Source: Candidatus Heimdallarchaeota archaeon
GTDB lineage: Archaea > Asgardarchaeota > Heimdallarchaeia > Heimdallarchaeales > Heimdallarchaeaceae
Direction: 5' to 3'
Assembly (NCBI GenBank): GCA_016839875.1
Contig: JAEOTK010000187.1
Coordinates: 1 to 5,796 of the forward strand
DNA length: 5,796 nt
Shown here: positions 1-5,696 of the stretch, piece by piece
Layout: each line of letters opens with the position of its first letter
How positions within the stretch are numbered: position 1 is the first letter of the stretch
Made by a program: the position numbers and the translations under genes
The notes under the pieces: generated by a model
The model's database searches: none
What the model saw: the letters and a program-made list of their open reading frames with translations, nothing else
Told to the model about the DNA's origin: nothing

Positions 1-1
1 G

Positions 2-742
2 GGAATATACAAAAAAATAGTAGAGAACATCGAAAGTATTCGTTCAAGAGGATTCAAAGGAGATTTAATCGCAAGAATGGCAGTTTCAGAAAACTCTGAT
101 ATCTACTCTGATGTTGTTCATTTACTCAATTCGGAAGAACTAACTTTTGATCATGTTCATTGGCAAATCGACTGTCAATGGGATGATGACATTCAAGCGA
201 GATGGAAGGACTTTCCAGCTTGGACAACTCATTACAATGAAGGAATTTCGAAACTAGTAGAATACTGGTTAAATGAAATGAAAGAAGGAGAGGTTAAGGG
301 AATAGTTCCATTCTTAGGAATTTTCAGGCACATACTTAATGACACAAAAACTAATCTCCCTTGCGATGCAGGATTAGGAAGCTTTGCAATTAGAACAGAT
401 GGAAAAATAACGTTCTGCCCCTTACCACCAGAATACGAGAAATCGGTTGTTGGAAATTTAAATAAATCAGAACCAACTGAAGTTCTCAATTCAGCATTGA
501 TTTCAGAACCTTGTCCCGATTGTGATGTTTTCGACCTTTGCGGAGGAAGATGTCTGTTTGCAAATCTATACAAACATTGGGGAAGTGAAGGTTTTGATAT
601 GGTTTGTTCAACAGTTAAACATCTCATAAAAGAACTAAAATCTATCAAAAATGAGGTAGTTCAACTGATTGAAAATGGAACTATTACTTATGATGCTTTT
701 GACTATCCAAAATATAACAACACAACAGAAATTATTCCTTAG
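2..742 (+). CDS. Radical SAM/SPASM peptide-modifying enzyme, C-terminal part (5' truncated by window)
   Basis: The reading frame is open to the left edge, giving 246 visible codons. The ATG at 77 is internal, because the 25 preceding codons (GIYKKIVENIESIRSRGF...) read as a normal continuation of a radical SAM TIM barrel. Counting from that Met, the seven SPASM cysteines are C96, C114, C146, C149, C155, C159 and C177. Their spacing is C-x12-G-x4-C, gap, C-x2-C-x5-C-x3-C, gap, C, an exact fit to the SPASM pattern that binds two auxiliary [4Fe-4S] clusters. Barrel segments such as GDLIARM, DHVHWQIDCQWDD and the tail resemble the archaeal AF1420-type 'putative peptide-modifying radical SAM' family. 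Such enzymes cleave S-adenosylmethionine to modify a ribosomally made peptide or protein; the substrate of this family is unknown to me. The SAM-binding CxxxCxxC, roughly 100 or more residues upstream, is outside the window. No precursor peptide gene is visible nearby. It ends in TAG, overlapping the stop of the convergent gene. Family class confident; exact subfamily from memory. Confidence 0.93.
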   Translation, partial: GIYKKIVENIESIRSRGFKGDLIARMAVSENSDIYSDVVHLLNSEELTFDHVHWQIDCQWDDDIQARWKDFPAWTTHYNEGISKLVEYWLNEMKEGEVKGIVPFLGIFRHILNDTKTNLPCDAGLGSFAIRTDGKITFCPLPPEYEKSVVGNLNKSEPTEVLNSALISEPCPDCDVFDLCGGRCLFANLYKHWGSEGFDMVCSTVKHLIKELKSIKNEVVQLIENGTITYDAFDYPKYNNTTEIIP

Positions 743-1671
743 GTAACCCAAAGAGTGTCTACAATAGTTTGTCCTTCTTCAACAAATTTTCTTAAAACTC
801 CTCTTTGAACTAAATCATTAACAGTTTTTTGCACATTCTGCTCAGAGTCTCTTACTTGATGTGCTAGGGTTTTAAGAATAATTCCTCCGCTTCGATGCTC
901 TTTCAATGCAATTAGAAGTAATTCTCTCTCATTTTTAGGTAATTGTAGAACAGCTCTCATTTCGAAATATTCAGGTTCTAGTTGTTTCTCGATGATATCT
1001 TGAAATTGCGATGATAACTTCGATAATGTCTCTGTATTGAAGTCATTAACATCATACATCCAGTTACTAAATCTCAAGATAAGTTTAGACACTTTCTCCA
1101 TAGATTCGAGGTAGTTATGATAGTTGTCTTGAGATAGAACAAAGTGAATGATAACTGGAATCTGAGCTCCCATCTCATCTTCTATTGGAACAAATATAGG
1201 AATGATCCACTTCTTCTCTTCCTCCTCATAAATTGGTTCAACAAACTGGCTGATATCTTTATCCGGAAGAAGGAAGTATTTTTCCACCAATTCCTCAGTA
1301 TAGGTGTCAAGTTTGAATTGCACAGATGAGGAAGGTTTAGCAGTAGAGTAGTTCATGAGATAATTCCCACCCTCTTCTTTGTAGCCAATAAGATTGAAAC
1401 TCAATCCTTCAGAAGTAGTTTTATGAACTCGTTGAATAGTAATCCGAAGTCTTGAAGGTAGTTTCTTATCAGGTAAAGAAGTTCTGATGTAACCAACAGT
1501 GATATGACGTGTAGTAGAGATTTTTTTATCAAAAGGATATGAAGTGTCATCATCTAGAAGTTGAACGAAACCTTCTAGTCTATCACCTTCTTCAACAAAT
1601 GAAAGCCAAGTAGGCACTGTAACTCTATTAGAGGAGGTTACTGCTGATTCAAAGGTGACTGGAAGTTTCAT
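739..1671 (-). CDS. Predicted regulator: AbrB-like N-terminus, winged-helix-like C-terminus
   Basis: This is a 310-residue cytoplasmic protein with no signal peptide or membrane segment. Residues about 8-40 (AVTSSNRVTVP, then EEGDRLEGFVQL) resemble a SpoVT/AbrB beta-strand DNA-binding domain, whose usual signature is a 'vts.gRvtiP...l.l..GD.v.v' line. Residues about 245-308 look like a winged helix: helix PKNERELLLIALKEH, a short helix around ILKTLAHQV, a recognition-type helix SEQNVQKTVNDLVQRGVL, and a final strand pair ending TLWVT. The middle (about 50-240) is mixed beta then helical, with acidic YEEEEKK at 148-154; I recognise no domain there. The start is ATG at 1671, seven bases after GGAG (1679-1682). 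It lies 71 bases downstream of the membrane-protein gene, last in the leftward cassette, and may also have its own promoter. Its stop overlaps that of the radical SAM gene. A transcription regulator is the most likely role, but this is inferred from motif-like stretches; the AbrB match covers only half a normal dimer unit and could be coincidental. Confidence 0.9.
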   Translation of the reverse strand: MKLPVTFESAVTSSNRVTVPTWLSFVEEGDRLEGFVQLLDDDTSYPFDKKISTTRHITVGYIRTSLPDKKLPSRLRITIQRVHKTTSEGLSFNLIGYKEEGGNYLMNYSTAKPSSSVQFKLDTYTEELVEKYFLLPDKDISQFVEPIYEEEEKKWIIPIFVPIEDEMGAQIPVIIHFVLSQDNYHNYLESMEKVSKLILRFSNWMYDVNDFNTETLSKLSSQFQDIIEKQLEPEYFEMRAVLQLPKNERELLLIALKEHRSGGIILKTLAHQVRDSEQNVQKTVNDLVQRGVLRKFVEEGQTIVDTLWVT

Positions 1672-1678
1672 CTTTTTT

Positions 1679-1682
1679 CTCC
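1679..1682 (-). promoter_or_regulatory. Shine-Dalgarno site (GGAG) of the AbrB-like gene
   Basis: On the minus strand GGAG is followed by seven bases and then the ATG at 1671. This fixes the start of the 310-residue protein. Confidence 0.7.
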
Positions 1683-1714
1683 AAGTTCGGTGTGTGATAC
1701 ATTCAATTAAGGTG

Positions 1715-1722
1715 ATTTAAAG
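1715..1722 (-). promoter_or_regulatory. Possible TATA box for the AbrB-like gene
   Basis: The minus strand reads CTTTAAAT here, an archaeal TATA-like octamer in an A/T-rich stretch. Its centre is about 47 bases from the ATG, so transcription would begin near 1692 and leave a leader of about 20 bases containing the GGAG site. Spacing is good but the sequence is weaker than the two TATA boxes at 3386-3393 and 3453-3460, so the gene may instead be read from the upstream cassette promoter. Confidence 0.4.
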
Positions 1723-1742
1723 ATAAAAATATTTGTGAAACA

Positions 1743-2492
1743 TCATGTGGTTAACTCGGGCTTCTCTTCCGTCGTTTTTGGAGGTTCAAAACCTTTGCTA
1801 ATAGGTTTGATATTTCGTTTCTCGAAGTATCTCTTTTCAGCAAGATAGATGAGGACTATACAATAAAGTATGAAGTTAAGTAAGGGGATGAAATATCCCC
1901 AAACTGCGGTTGCGATAACGAAGGTGAAAAAACCAACGATGAATAGGAATATTAGCTCAGCGTGTCTCGCTGTAGCAGTAGTGAAAGGGAGCATTAGGTC
2001 TGCAAAATCAGGCATTCCGAAATATATCAAACAGAAGATAAGGTATGCAATTACCCATTGACCTTGAGGGAATTCCACCCAGATAAAGAATGCCTTGATA
2101 TCAGGATGGAAGTAAATAAGAAGTGCAGCAAATACAAAATTCATAATAGGTGCAATTCCTATGAAAAAAGCTTGCCACACATTTTTCAGTTCTCCAGACA
2201 AACTTGCTGAAGAAACATCTCTCAAACTGAAAGACATATGATAATTTACTCTAACTTGATAGCCAAGAAGCTTGATAACAAGCACATGCCAGAGTTGATG
2301 CATAAAGCTTCCAGGAAATGCTAGATAGTTCAAATATTTCTTGATATTCTTGAAAAGCCAATCAGTTATTATGTCCCATAAGAATTTAGATAAAAAAATA
2401 ATTAGGATAACAAGAAAAGTTATTCTAACCGTTCCTGTAAATATCCCGACCAACGAATTGTACATATCAGCTAGTATTGGAGGTACGCTCAT
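1743..2492 (-). CDS. Polytopic membrane protein, intramembrane zinc-protease-like with HQxxH
   Basis: This is a 249-residue protein with about five hydrophobic segments (roughly residues 22-42, 106-128, 146-160, 180-197, 199-217) and a charged cytoplasmic-type tail rich in K, E and P. Residues 60-77 (PGSFMHQLWHVLVIKLLG) match the pattern PGxxxHExxHxxxxxLxG of membrane zinc metalloproteases of the site-2-protease/DUF3267-like kind. Further matches are GIAPIMN around 112-118 in the next hydrophobic segment and GMPDFADL (D162, D165), where these families place a second conserved Asp. The catalytic Glu is Gln66 here (codon CAA), while both zinc-ligand histidines (H65, H69) are kept. It may therefore bind metal without cleaving, or be a pseudoprotease. 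Start choice: the ATG at 2492 has GAGG eight bases before it; the earlier ATG at 2543 and later ATG at 2465 have no SD. The gene overlaps the upstream gene by 26 bases, implying translational coupling. Membrane nature is sure; the protease-fold assignment is a motif reading and moderately supported. Confidence 0.88.
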   Translation of the reverse strand: MSVPPILADMYNSLVGIFTGTVRITFLVILIIFLSKFLWDIITDWLFKNIKKYLNYLAFPGSFMHQLWHVLVIKLLGYQVRVNYHMSFSLRDVSSASLSGELKNVWQAFFIGIAPIMNFVFAALLIYFHPDIKAFFIWVEFPQGQWVIAYLIFCLIYFGMPDFADLMLPFTTATARHAELIFLFIVGFFTFVIATAVWGYFIPLLNFILYCIVLIYLAEKRYFEKRNIKPISKGFEPPKTTEEKPELTT

Positions 2493-3348
2493 AGCTTGTT
2501 CCTCTATCTTCCACGTTATTTTTACCCAAACCCGATTGACCATTCTGATTCTTTTTCTTAAGTTGAGAACGATATCTGTAAACCTTTCTTTTCAGATATT
2601 CTAACTCTATGTCAAATTGATCTCCCAAAATCACCCAGACAGTGCTCATAACGCCTCTATCTGAGATGTAATAAGGCAATAATGAAGAAACTATTACAAG
2701 AGCTGCATCATCAATATTTATCCGAGGGATGTGACGCTCATCAATTAAACCAAATGCTAACTCTTGCAAAAGATCCAGTTTTTCTTCATAATCAGGAAAG
2801 ATTATTGCCAAATCATTAACAATTTGAGATACTTTGTTCTTGAGCATAGGATTGAATATCTCTCTCTTCTTACGCTGAAGATAGCCACTAGCAAATAACT
2901 GTGACTGGACTTTCTTCATACTAAAGAAACTGAAAGTTTTTCCTTTTTTAATTGCTAACAGATCTCGAACTTCCTCTATATGTTTAGGACTTAGTTTAGA
3001 ACCAACCATGTTAAGACGATAATCAAACAAAGCTAAGAAATGATTAGCTATATGATTTTTTGTAAAGTATTTGCTACCATAATCCTCAAGGAAATCAGGA
3101 AGAAGCTTCTGAAATTGCAGAAGAACCTCAGTGACTAATTTGCCAGGATAATATTCGAGGAAAATGTTGCTTAACTGAGTAGCAAACTCCATAATTCGGT
3201 TCTCACGTTCGAGTTCAGCGTCAACAAAGTAACTCTTTACAACACTAGCCTTACGTAAGCCAGGGGCTAATATTTGTGATAAATCAGAGGGAGTTAGGAA
3301 AGTTCCTAACTTCTCCTCGGCTTTTATTGCCACGCTTTCAACTGCCAT
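2467..3348 (-). CDS. All-helical basic protein of unknown family, possible cyclin-like C-terminal fold
   Basis: I do not recognise this 293-residue protein. It reads as alpha-helical almost throughout, without membrane segments, signal peptide or cysteine motifs. Residues about 1-60 contain helices ending in an E/R-rich stretch (AELERENRIMEF). Residues 95-165 carry a helix-rich segment ending in basic GYLQRKKR. Residues about 175-265 run as LQELAFGLIDE, then INIDDAALVIVSSLLPYY, then a terminal basic helix ELEYLKRKVYRYRSQLKKK. That layout loosely recalls the second cyclin repeat of archaeal TFB (helix, Ala-rich helix, HTH-like basic helix), but key consensus residues are not convincing. The last 30 residues are polar and probably disordered. 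The start is ATG at 3348 with GGTGAG six bases upstream and a strong TATA box beyond. It leads the leftward cassette and its end overlaps the membrane-protein gene by 26 bases, so the two products probably act together. Nucleic-acid binding is a guess from basic helices only. Confidence 0.9.
   Translation of the reverse strand: MAVESVAIKAEEKLGTFLTPSDLSQILAPGLRKASVVKSYFVDAELERENRIMEFATQLSNIFLEYYPGKLVTEVLLQFQKLLPDFLEDYGSKYFTKNHIANHFLALFDYRLNMVGSKLSPKHIEEVRDLLAIKKGKTFSFFSMKKVQSQLFASGYLQRKKREIFNPMLKNKVSQIVNDLAIIFPDYEEKLDLLQELAFGLIDERHIPRINIDDAALVIVSSLLPYYISDRGVMSTVWVILGDQFDIELEYLKRKVYRYRSQLKKKNQNGQSGLGKNNVEDRGTSYERTSNTS
2501..2504 (-). promoter_or_regulatory. Shine-Dalgarno site (GAGG) that decides the membrane-protein start
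   Basis: The minus strand reads AGAGGAACAAGCT directly before the ATG at 2492, an eight-base gap. It sits inside the end of the upstream gene, as expected for a coupled pair, and argues against the ATG at 2543, which lacks any such site. Confidence 0.7.
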
Positions 3349-3354
3349 TGTGGA

Positions 3355-3360
3355 CTCACC
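3355..3360 (-). promoter_or_regulatory. Shine-Dalgarno site (GGTGAG) of the orphan helical gene
   Basis: On the minus strand GGTGAG precedes the ATG at 3348 by six bases. GGTGA pairs with the archaeal 16S 3' end (AUCACC). The ATG overlapping its upstream side (3362-3360) is out of frame and is not a rival start. Confidence 0.6.
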
Positions 3361-3385
3361 ATGTCTAATGGGGGTAACACATCGA

Positions 3386-3393
3386 TATATAAA
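3386..3393 (-). promoter_or_regulatory. TATA box of the leftward cassette
   Basis: The minus strand reads TTTATATA, the archaeal consensus. Its centre is about 26 bases from an expected start site near 3363, giving a leader of about 15 bases that just includes the GGTGAG site. The upstream BRE position (AAGTGC) is not notably purine-rich. This promoter would drive the helical protein and the membrane protein, and possibly the AbrB-like gene. Confidence 0.75.
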
Positions 3394-3409
3394 GCACTTC
3401 TGAGAAAAA

Positions 3410-3430
3410 TTGCAGTTTTTTTGCAGTTTT
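3410..3430. repeat. Tandem TTGCAGTTTT repeat, candidate operator
   Basis: Two identical copies of TTGCAGTTTT lie at 3410-3419 and 3421-3430, offset by 11 bases, about one helical turn. The first copy is also the core of an imperfect palindrome at 3405-3420 (A5-T-TGCA-G-T5, 14 of 16 positions symmetric). The pair begins 16 bases upstream of the leftward TATA box and ends 22 bases before the rightward one, where a regulator could act on both promoters. The repeat is seen directly; the operator role is inferred. Confidence 0.55.
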
Positions 3431-3444
3431 AGTCAAGAAATTTC

Positions 3445-3460
3445 CTTAGGGGTATATATA
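3445..3460 (+). promoter_or_regulatory. BRE and TATA box of the TPR gene
   Basis: TATATATA at 3453-3460 is preceded by CTTAGGGG, placed where the transcription factor B recognition element belongs. The expected start site is near 3483, leaving a leader of about 54 bases. It is the strongest rightward promoter signal in the window. Confidence 0.72.
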
Positions 3461-3524
3461 GAACGTAATTACACATTTCTGAATAAAAGTTATAACTGAG
3501 TAAGAAAATAGTATTCTGATTCAC

Positions 3525-3531
3525 AAGGTGA
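3525..3531 (+). promoter_or_regulatory. Shine-Dalgarno site (AAGGTGA) pointing to a TTG start
   Basis: AAGGTGA gives a six-base match (AGGTGA) to the archaeal anti-SD and lies five bases before TTG at 3537, a good spacing for GGTGA. The in-frame GTG at 3528 lies inside this site and has no SD of its own, so TTG is the better start. Confidence 0.6.
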
Positions 3532-3536
3532 ATACA

Positions 3537-5531
3537 TTGACATCTGCTATCACAAAAGAACTAGATGAAATTGAAGAAATTTTAGTCAAAGGTAGAGTCA
3601 AAGAGGTTATTCGTCGTTGTGATACAATTCTAGAACAGAAAGAAATCATTCCTGAAGAAAGAATAAGATCCAAATTATTTCAAGCTATTGCTGAAAATAA
3701 TCTCTTTATCTATAGATATGTGAGAGATCTAGAGAGTGTTGAGAGATGCAATAAATTGGCCAAGGAAGCATATGAAGAGAGTAAAAAGATAGGGAACTTA
3801 GATCTTCTGTTTGACTCTACATTATATTATGGTTGGAGTTTTCAAGATTTTTATGAATCGGAAAGAGCTTTTGAATTATTTCAAGAGGTAGAGATTCTTT
3901 ATGAAAAAATCAAAGGGGAAGACCCGAAGCTTCTAGAACAAAAGAAATCAATGTATATATGGTTAAAAGCAACTCTTCCTTCAATACACAGTCTTTTTGG
4001 ATTACAAGTTCCTGAAGACTATTTACAAAAGGGAATTCAAACAATTGAACAAAGACTTAAACTTGAAGAAAAAAGAGAAAAAATTAGCTCTATTAACAAG
4101 TTTATTTTCTTACATAACTGTATAAATACCATAGGTATTTTTTATGGAAGAATTGGGAAACTAGATAAGAGCTTTGTCTATTGGAAAAAATTGCAGGCTT
4201 TTCATGAAAGGATCGGTAATAGGCAAGGAGTAGTTTACGCATTAGCTGGTATAGCATCATCATATTACTCTAAAGGAGAATACAATGATTACTTAGATCT
4301 CATTTCATCTCGATTGAGAATTCTAGAAGAACTAGATGATGAAATAGGAATAATGATGAATAATACTAATTTGGGAGCATACTACTTCTCTCAAGGAGAT
4401 TATGATAGATCTTTGGAATATCATAAAAAGGCTTATGATTATTTCCAAGAAATAAATAATGAAATAGCTGTTACTTGGATTTCTTGGGATATAGGTTCGA
4501 TTTATTTAATAAAGGGTGATTTGGATTCAGCGTCAAAATTCTCAGAGGAAGCATATTCCATACTTAATTTGAGAAGACCTGAACATTGGTATGAAATACT
4601 AGATTCTTTAGCTGAGATTTATTTACTAAAAGGAGAATTGGATGAAGCTTTACGGATTTCACAAGAAGGTATAGAAATTCATCAAATTACAGGTTTTAAA
4701 CCACAAATTGCTTCCTTTCTTTCAACCATCAGTAACATCCTTTGGCAAAAAGGCGAGAAACAAGAAGCTGTTGAGAAAGCAGAAGAAAGCCTAAGTATGT
4801 ACGAGGATTTTGGAAATGATATATGGATAGGTTATGCATTATCGAATCTTATCTTCTTTGTATCTGAACTAGATAAAATCAAAATTGCATCTTCTCATCT
4901 TCAAAAACTAGAAAGAATAGCTAAAGATACAAAAGACAGGAAACTAATACAAAGGTTGAATTTCTCAAATGCATTAATTCTGAAAAAAAGTGACAATCCT
5001 AGAGAAAGAATGCGAGCTGATATAATACTTGAAAATCTTCTACTTGAAGATTTAGAATACACTATTCAAATTAAGACTATTCTAGCTTTATGTGATTTAC
5101 TTATAATTGAACTTCAATCTACAGGAGAAAATGAATTACTAAATAGATTGCAGAAATATGTTTTAGATCTTTATTCTCTAGCATCTACTAACAATTCATT
5201 TATCTTAACAGCAGAAACTCTTATGCTCCAAGCTAAGTTAGCACTAGTGGATCTAGATACTGCAAAAGCTACCAAACTGATGGAACAAGCTAATAAGATT
5301 GCAGAAGATAAAGGATTAGAAAGATTGAAAACATCCATTGCTTCAGAAAAAGAGCAATTCCAAGGTGAAACAGATAAGATAAAAGAGCTTGATTTAGAAA
5401 CACCAATTACTGAAAGGATGGAAGTTATCAGCTTTGATAAAAGGATGAATGGAATCAAGAAAAGCAGTCTAACTGAAACCAAAAAAGATGATTCTAAAGC
5501 TTCTAAAAGATTATTTTCGATAAGTATCTAG
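3537..5531 (+). CDS. Large TPR-repeat solenoid protein
   Basis: The protein has 664 residues from TTG at 3537; starting at GTG 3528 would add three. It has no signal peptide or membrane helix and is expected in the cytoplasm. It is helical and made of tetratricopeptide-type units. The turn motif recurs as GKLD, GEYN, GDYD, GDLD, GELD and GEKQ at residues about 207, 247, 287, 327, 366 and 406, a nearly exact 40-residue period. Helix A residues (NTNLGAYYFSQGDY, LAEIYLLKGELDEAL) follow TPR consensus. More divergent units occupy about 10-130 and 430-600. The tail from about 600 is charged and probably disordered, ending RLFSISI. TPR arrays of this length act as protein-binding scaffolds; no catalytic domain is present, so the partner cannot be named. 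Similar long stand-alone TPR proteins are common in Asgard archaea, from memory. It is divergent from the leftward cassette and shares its intergenic control region. Confidence 0.94.
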   Translation: MTSAITKELDEIEEILVKGRVKEVIRRCDTILEQKEIIPEERIRSKLFQAIAENNLFIYRYVRDLESVERCNKLAKEAYEESKKIGNLDLLFDSTLYYGWSFQDFYESERAFELFQEVEILYEKIKGEDPKLLEQKKSMYIWLKATLPSIHSLFGLQVPEDYLQKGIQTIEQRLKLEEKREKISSINKFIFLHNCINTIGIFYGRIGKLDKSFVYWKKLQAFHERIGNRQGVVYALAGIASSYYSKGEYNDYLDLISSRLRILEELDDEIGIMMNNTNLGAYYFSQGDYDRSLEYHKKAYDYFQEINNEIAVTWISWDIGSIYLIKGDLDSASKFSEEAYSILNLRRPEHWYEILDSLAEIYLLKGELDEALRISQEGIEIHQITGFKPQIASFLSTISNILWQKGEKQEAVEKAEESLSMYEDFGNDIWIGYALSNLIFFVSELDKIKIASSHLQKLERIAKDTKDRKLIQRLNFSNALILKKSDNPRERMRADIILENLLLEDLEYTIQIKTILALCDLLIIELQSTGENELLNRLQKYVLDLYSLASTNNSFILTAETLMLQAKLALVDLDTAKATKLMEQANKIAEDKGLERLKTSIASEKEQFQGETDKIKELDLETPITERMEVISFDKRMNGIKKSSLTETKKDDSKASKRLFSISI

Positions 5532-5542
5532 ATACAAAGAAG

Positions 5543-5558
5543 TTTTTTCTAAAAAAAA
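5543..5558 (+). terminator. Probable U-rich terminator of the TPR gene
   Basis: Eleven bases after the TAG stop, T6 (5543-5548) is followed by CT and A8 (5551-5558). The T run alone is a typical archaeal termination signal; T6 and A8 could also form a weak hairpin. A second pyrimidine-rich tract at 5579-5610 could act as a backup. Confidence 0.45.
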
Positions 5559-5666
5559 GTTGTAAGTTATGTTCGAAATTTCTCTACTCCTTCCTTTGAT
5601 TTCTATTTCTGAACCATAGAAAAGATAGATTAGAGTTGTTTTGGAATTTTAATCAAAACTAATAAC

Positions 5667-5674
5667 AAATATAA
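5667..5674 (+). promoter_or_regulatory. TATA box placed for a leaderless transcript
   Basis: AAATATAA is centred about 26 bases upstream of the ATG at 5697, so transcription should begin at or within a few bases of that codon. No SD precedes the ATG, which agrees with leaderless translation. A short inverted repeat GTTTTG/CAAAAC (5638-5643 and 5654-5659) lies just upstream; its role is unknown. Confidence 0.5.
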
Positions 5675-5696
5675 GTGTTTTAGAAAAGAACTCTGC

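Noticed and set aside
77..79. ATG at 77 as the start of the radical SAM gene
   Set aside because: The frame stays open to the left edge with sequence typical of this enzyme family, and the essential SAM-binding motif must lie further upstream.
232..648. 138-codon open frame on the minus strand inside the radical SAM gene
   Set aside because: It is antisense to the well-supported SPASM domain, with serine- and proline-rich composition typical of a shadow frame.
1144..1329. 61-codon plus-strand frame inside the AbrB-like gene
   Set aside because: It has no SD or promoter, lies antisense to a solid gene and shows no recognisable protein features.
1870..2061. 63-codon plus-strand frame inside the membrane-protein gene
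   Set aside because: It mirrors a hydrophobic coding stretch on the other strand; composition and lack of a ribosome site mark it as a shadow.
2493..2543. Longer membrane-protein form starting at ATG 2543
   Set aside because: It lacks a Shine-Dalgarno site, would overlap the upstream gene by 77 bases and adds a polar stretch; the ATG at 2492 has GAGG at proper spacing.
2341..2604. 87-codon plus-strand hydrophobic frame across the gene overlap
   Set aside because: Its hydrophobic run is the antisense of the first membrane segment; it has no promoter or SD and is not credible as a gene.
3410..3430. T runs in the TTGCAGTTTT repeat as a terminator
   Set aside because: Genes diverge from this region, so no transcript should be ending here; an operator or spacer role fits better.
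3488..3496. GTTATAAC as a second TATA box for the TPR gene
   Set aside because: It is less consensus-like than TATATATA at 3453, and the resulting start would cut the leader to about 20 bases with no BRE-like sequence in front.
5171..5482. 103-codon minus-strand frame within the TPR gene
   Set aside because: It is antisense to the end of the TPR protein, with Leu/Ser-rich shadow composition and no start signals.
5638..5659. GTTTTG/CAAAAC inverted repeat as a terminator hairpin
   Set aside because: The arms are only six A/T-rich pairs around a ten-base loop, with no T run directly after, so it would be unstable as an RNA hairpin.
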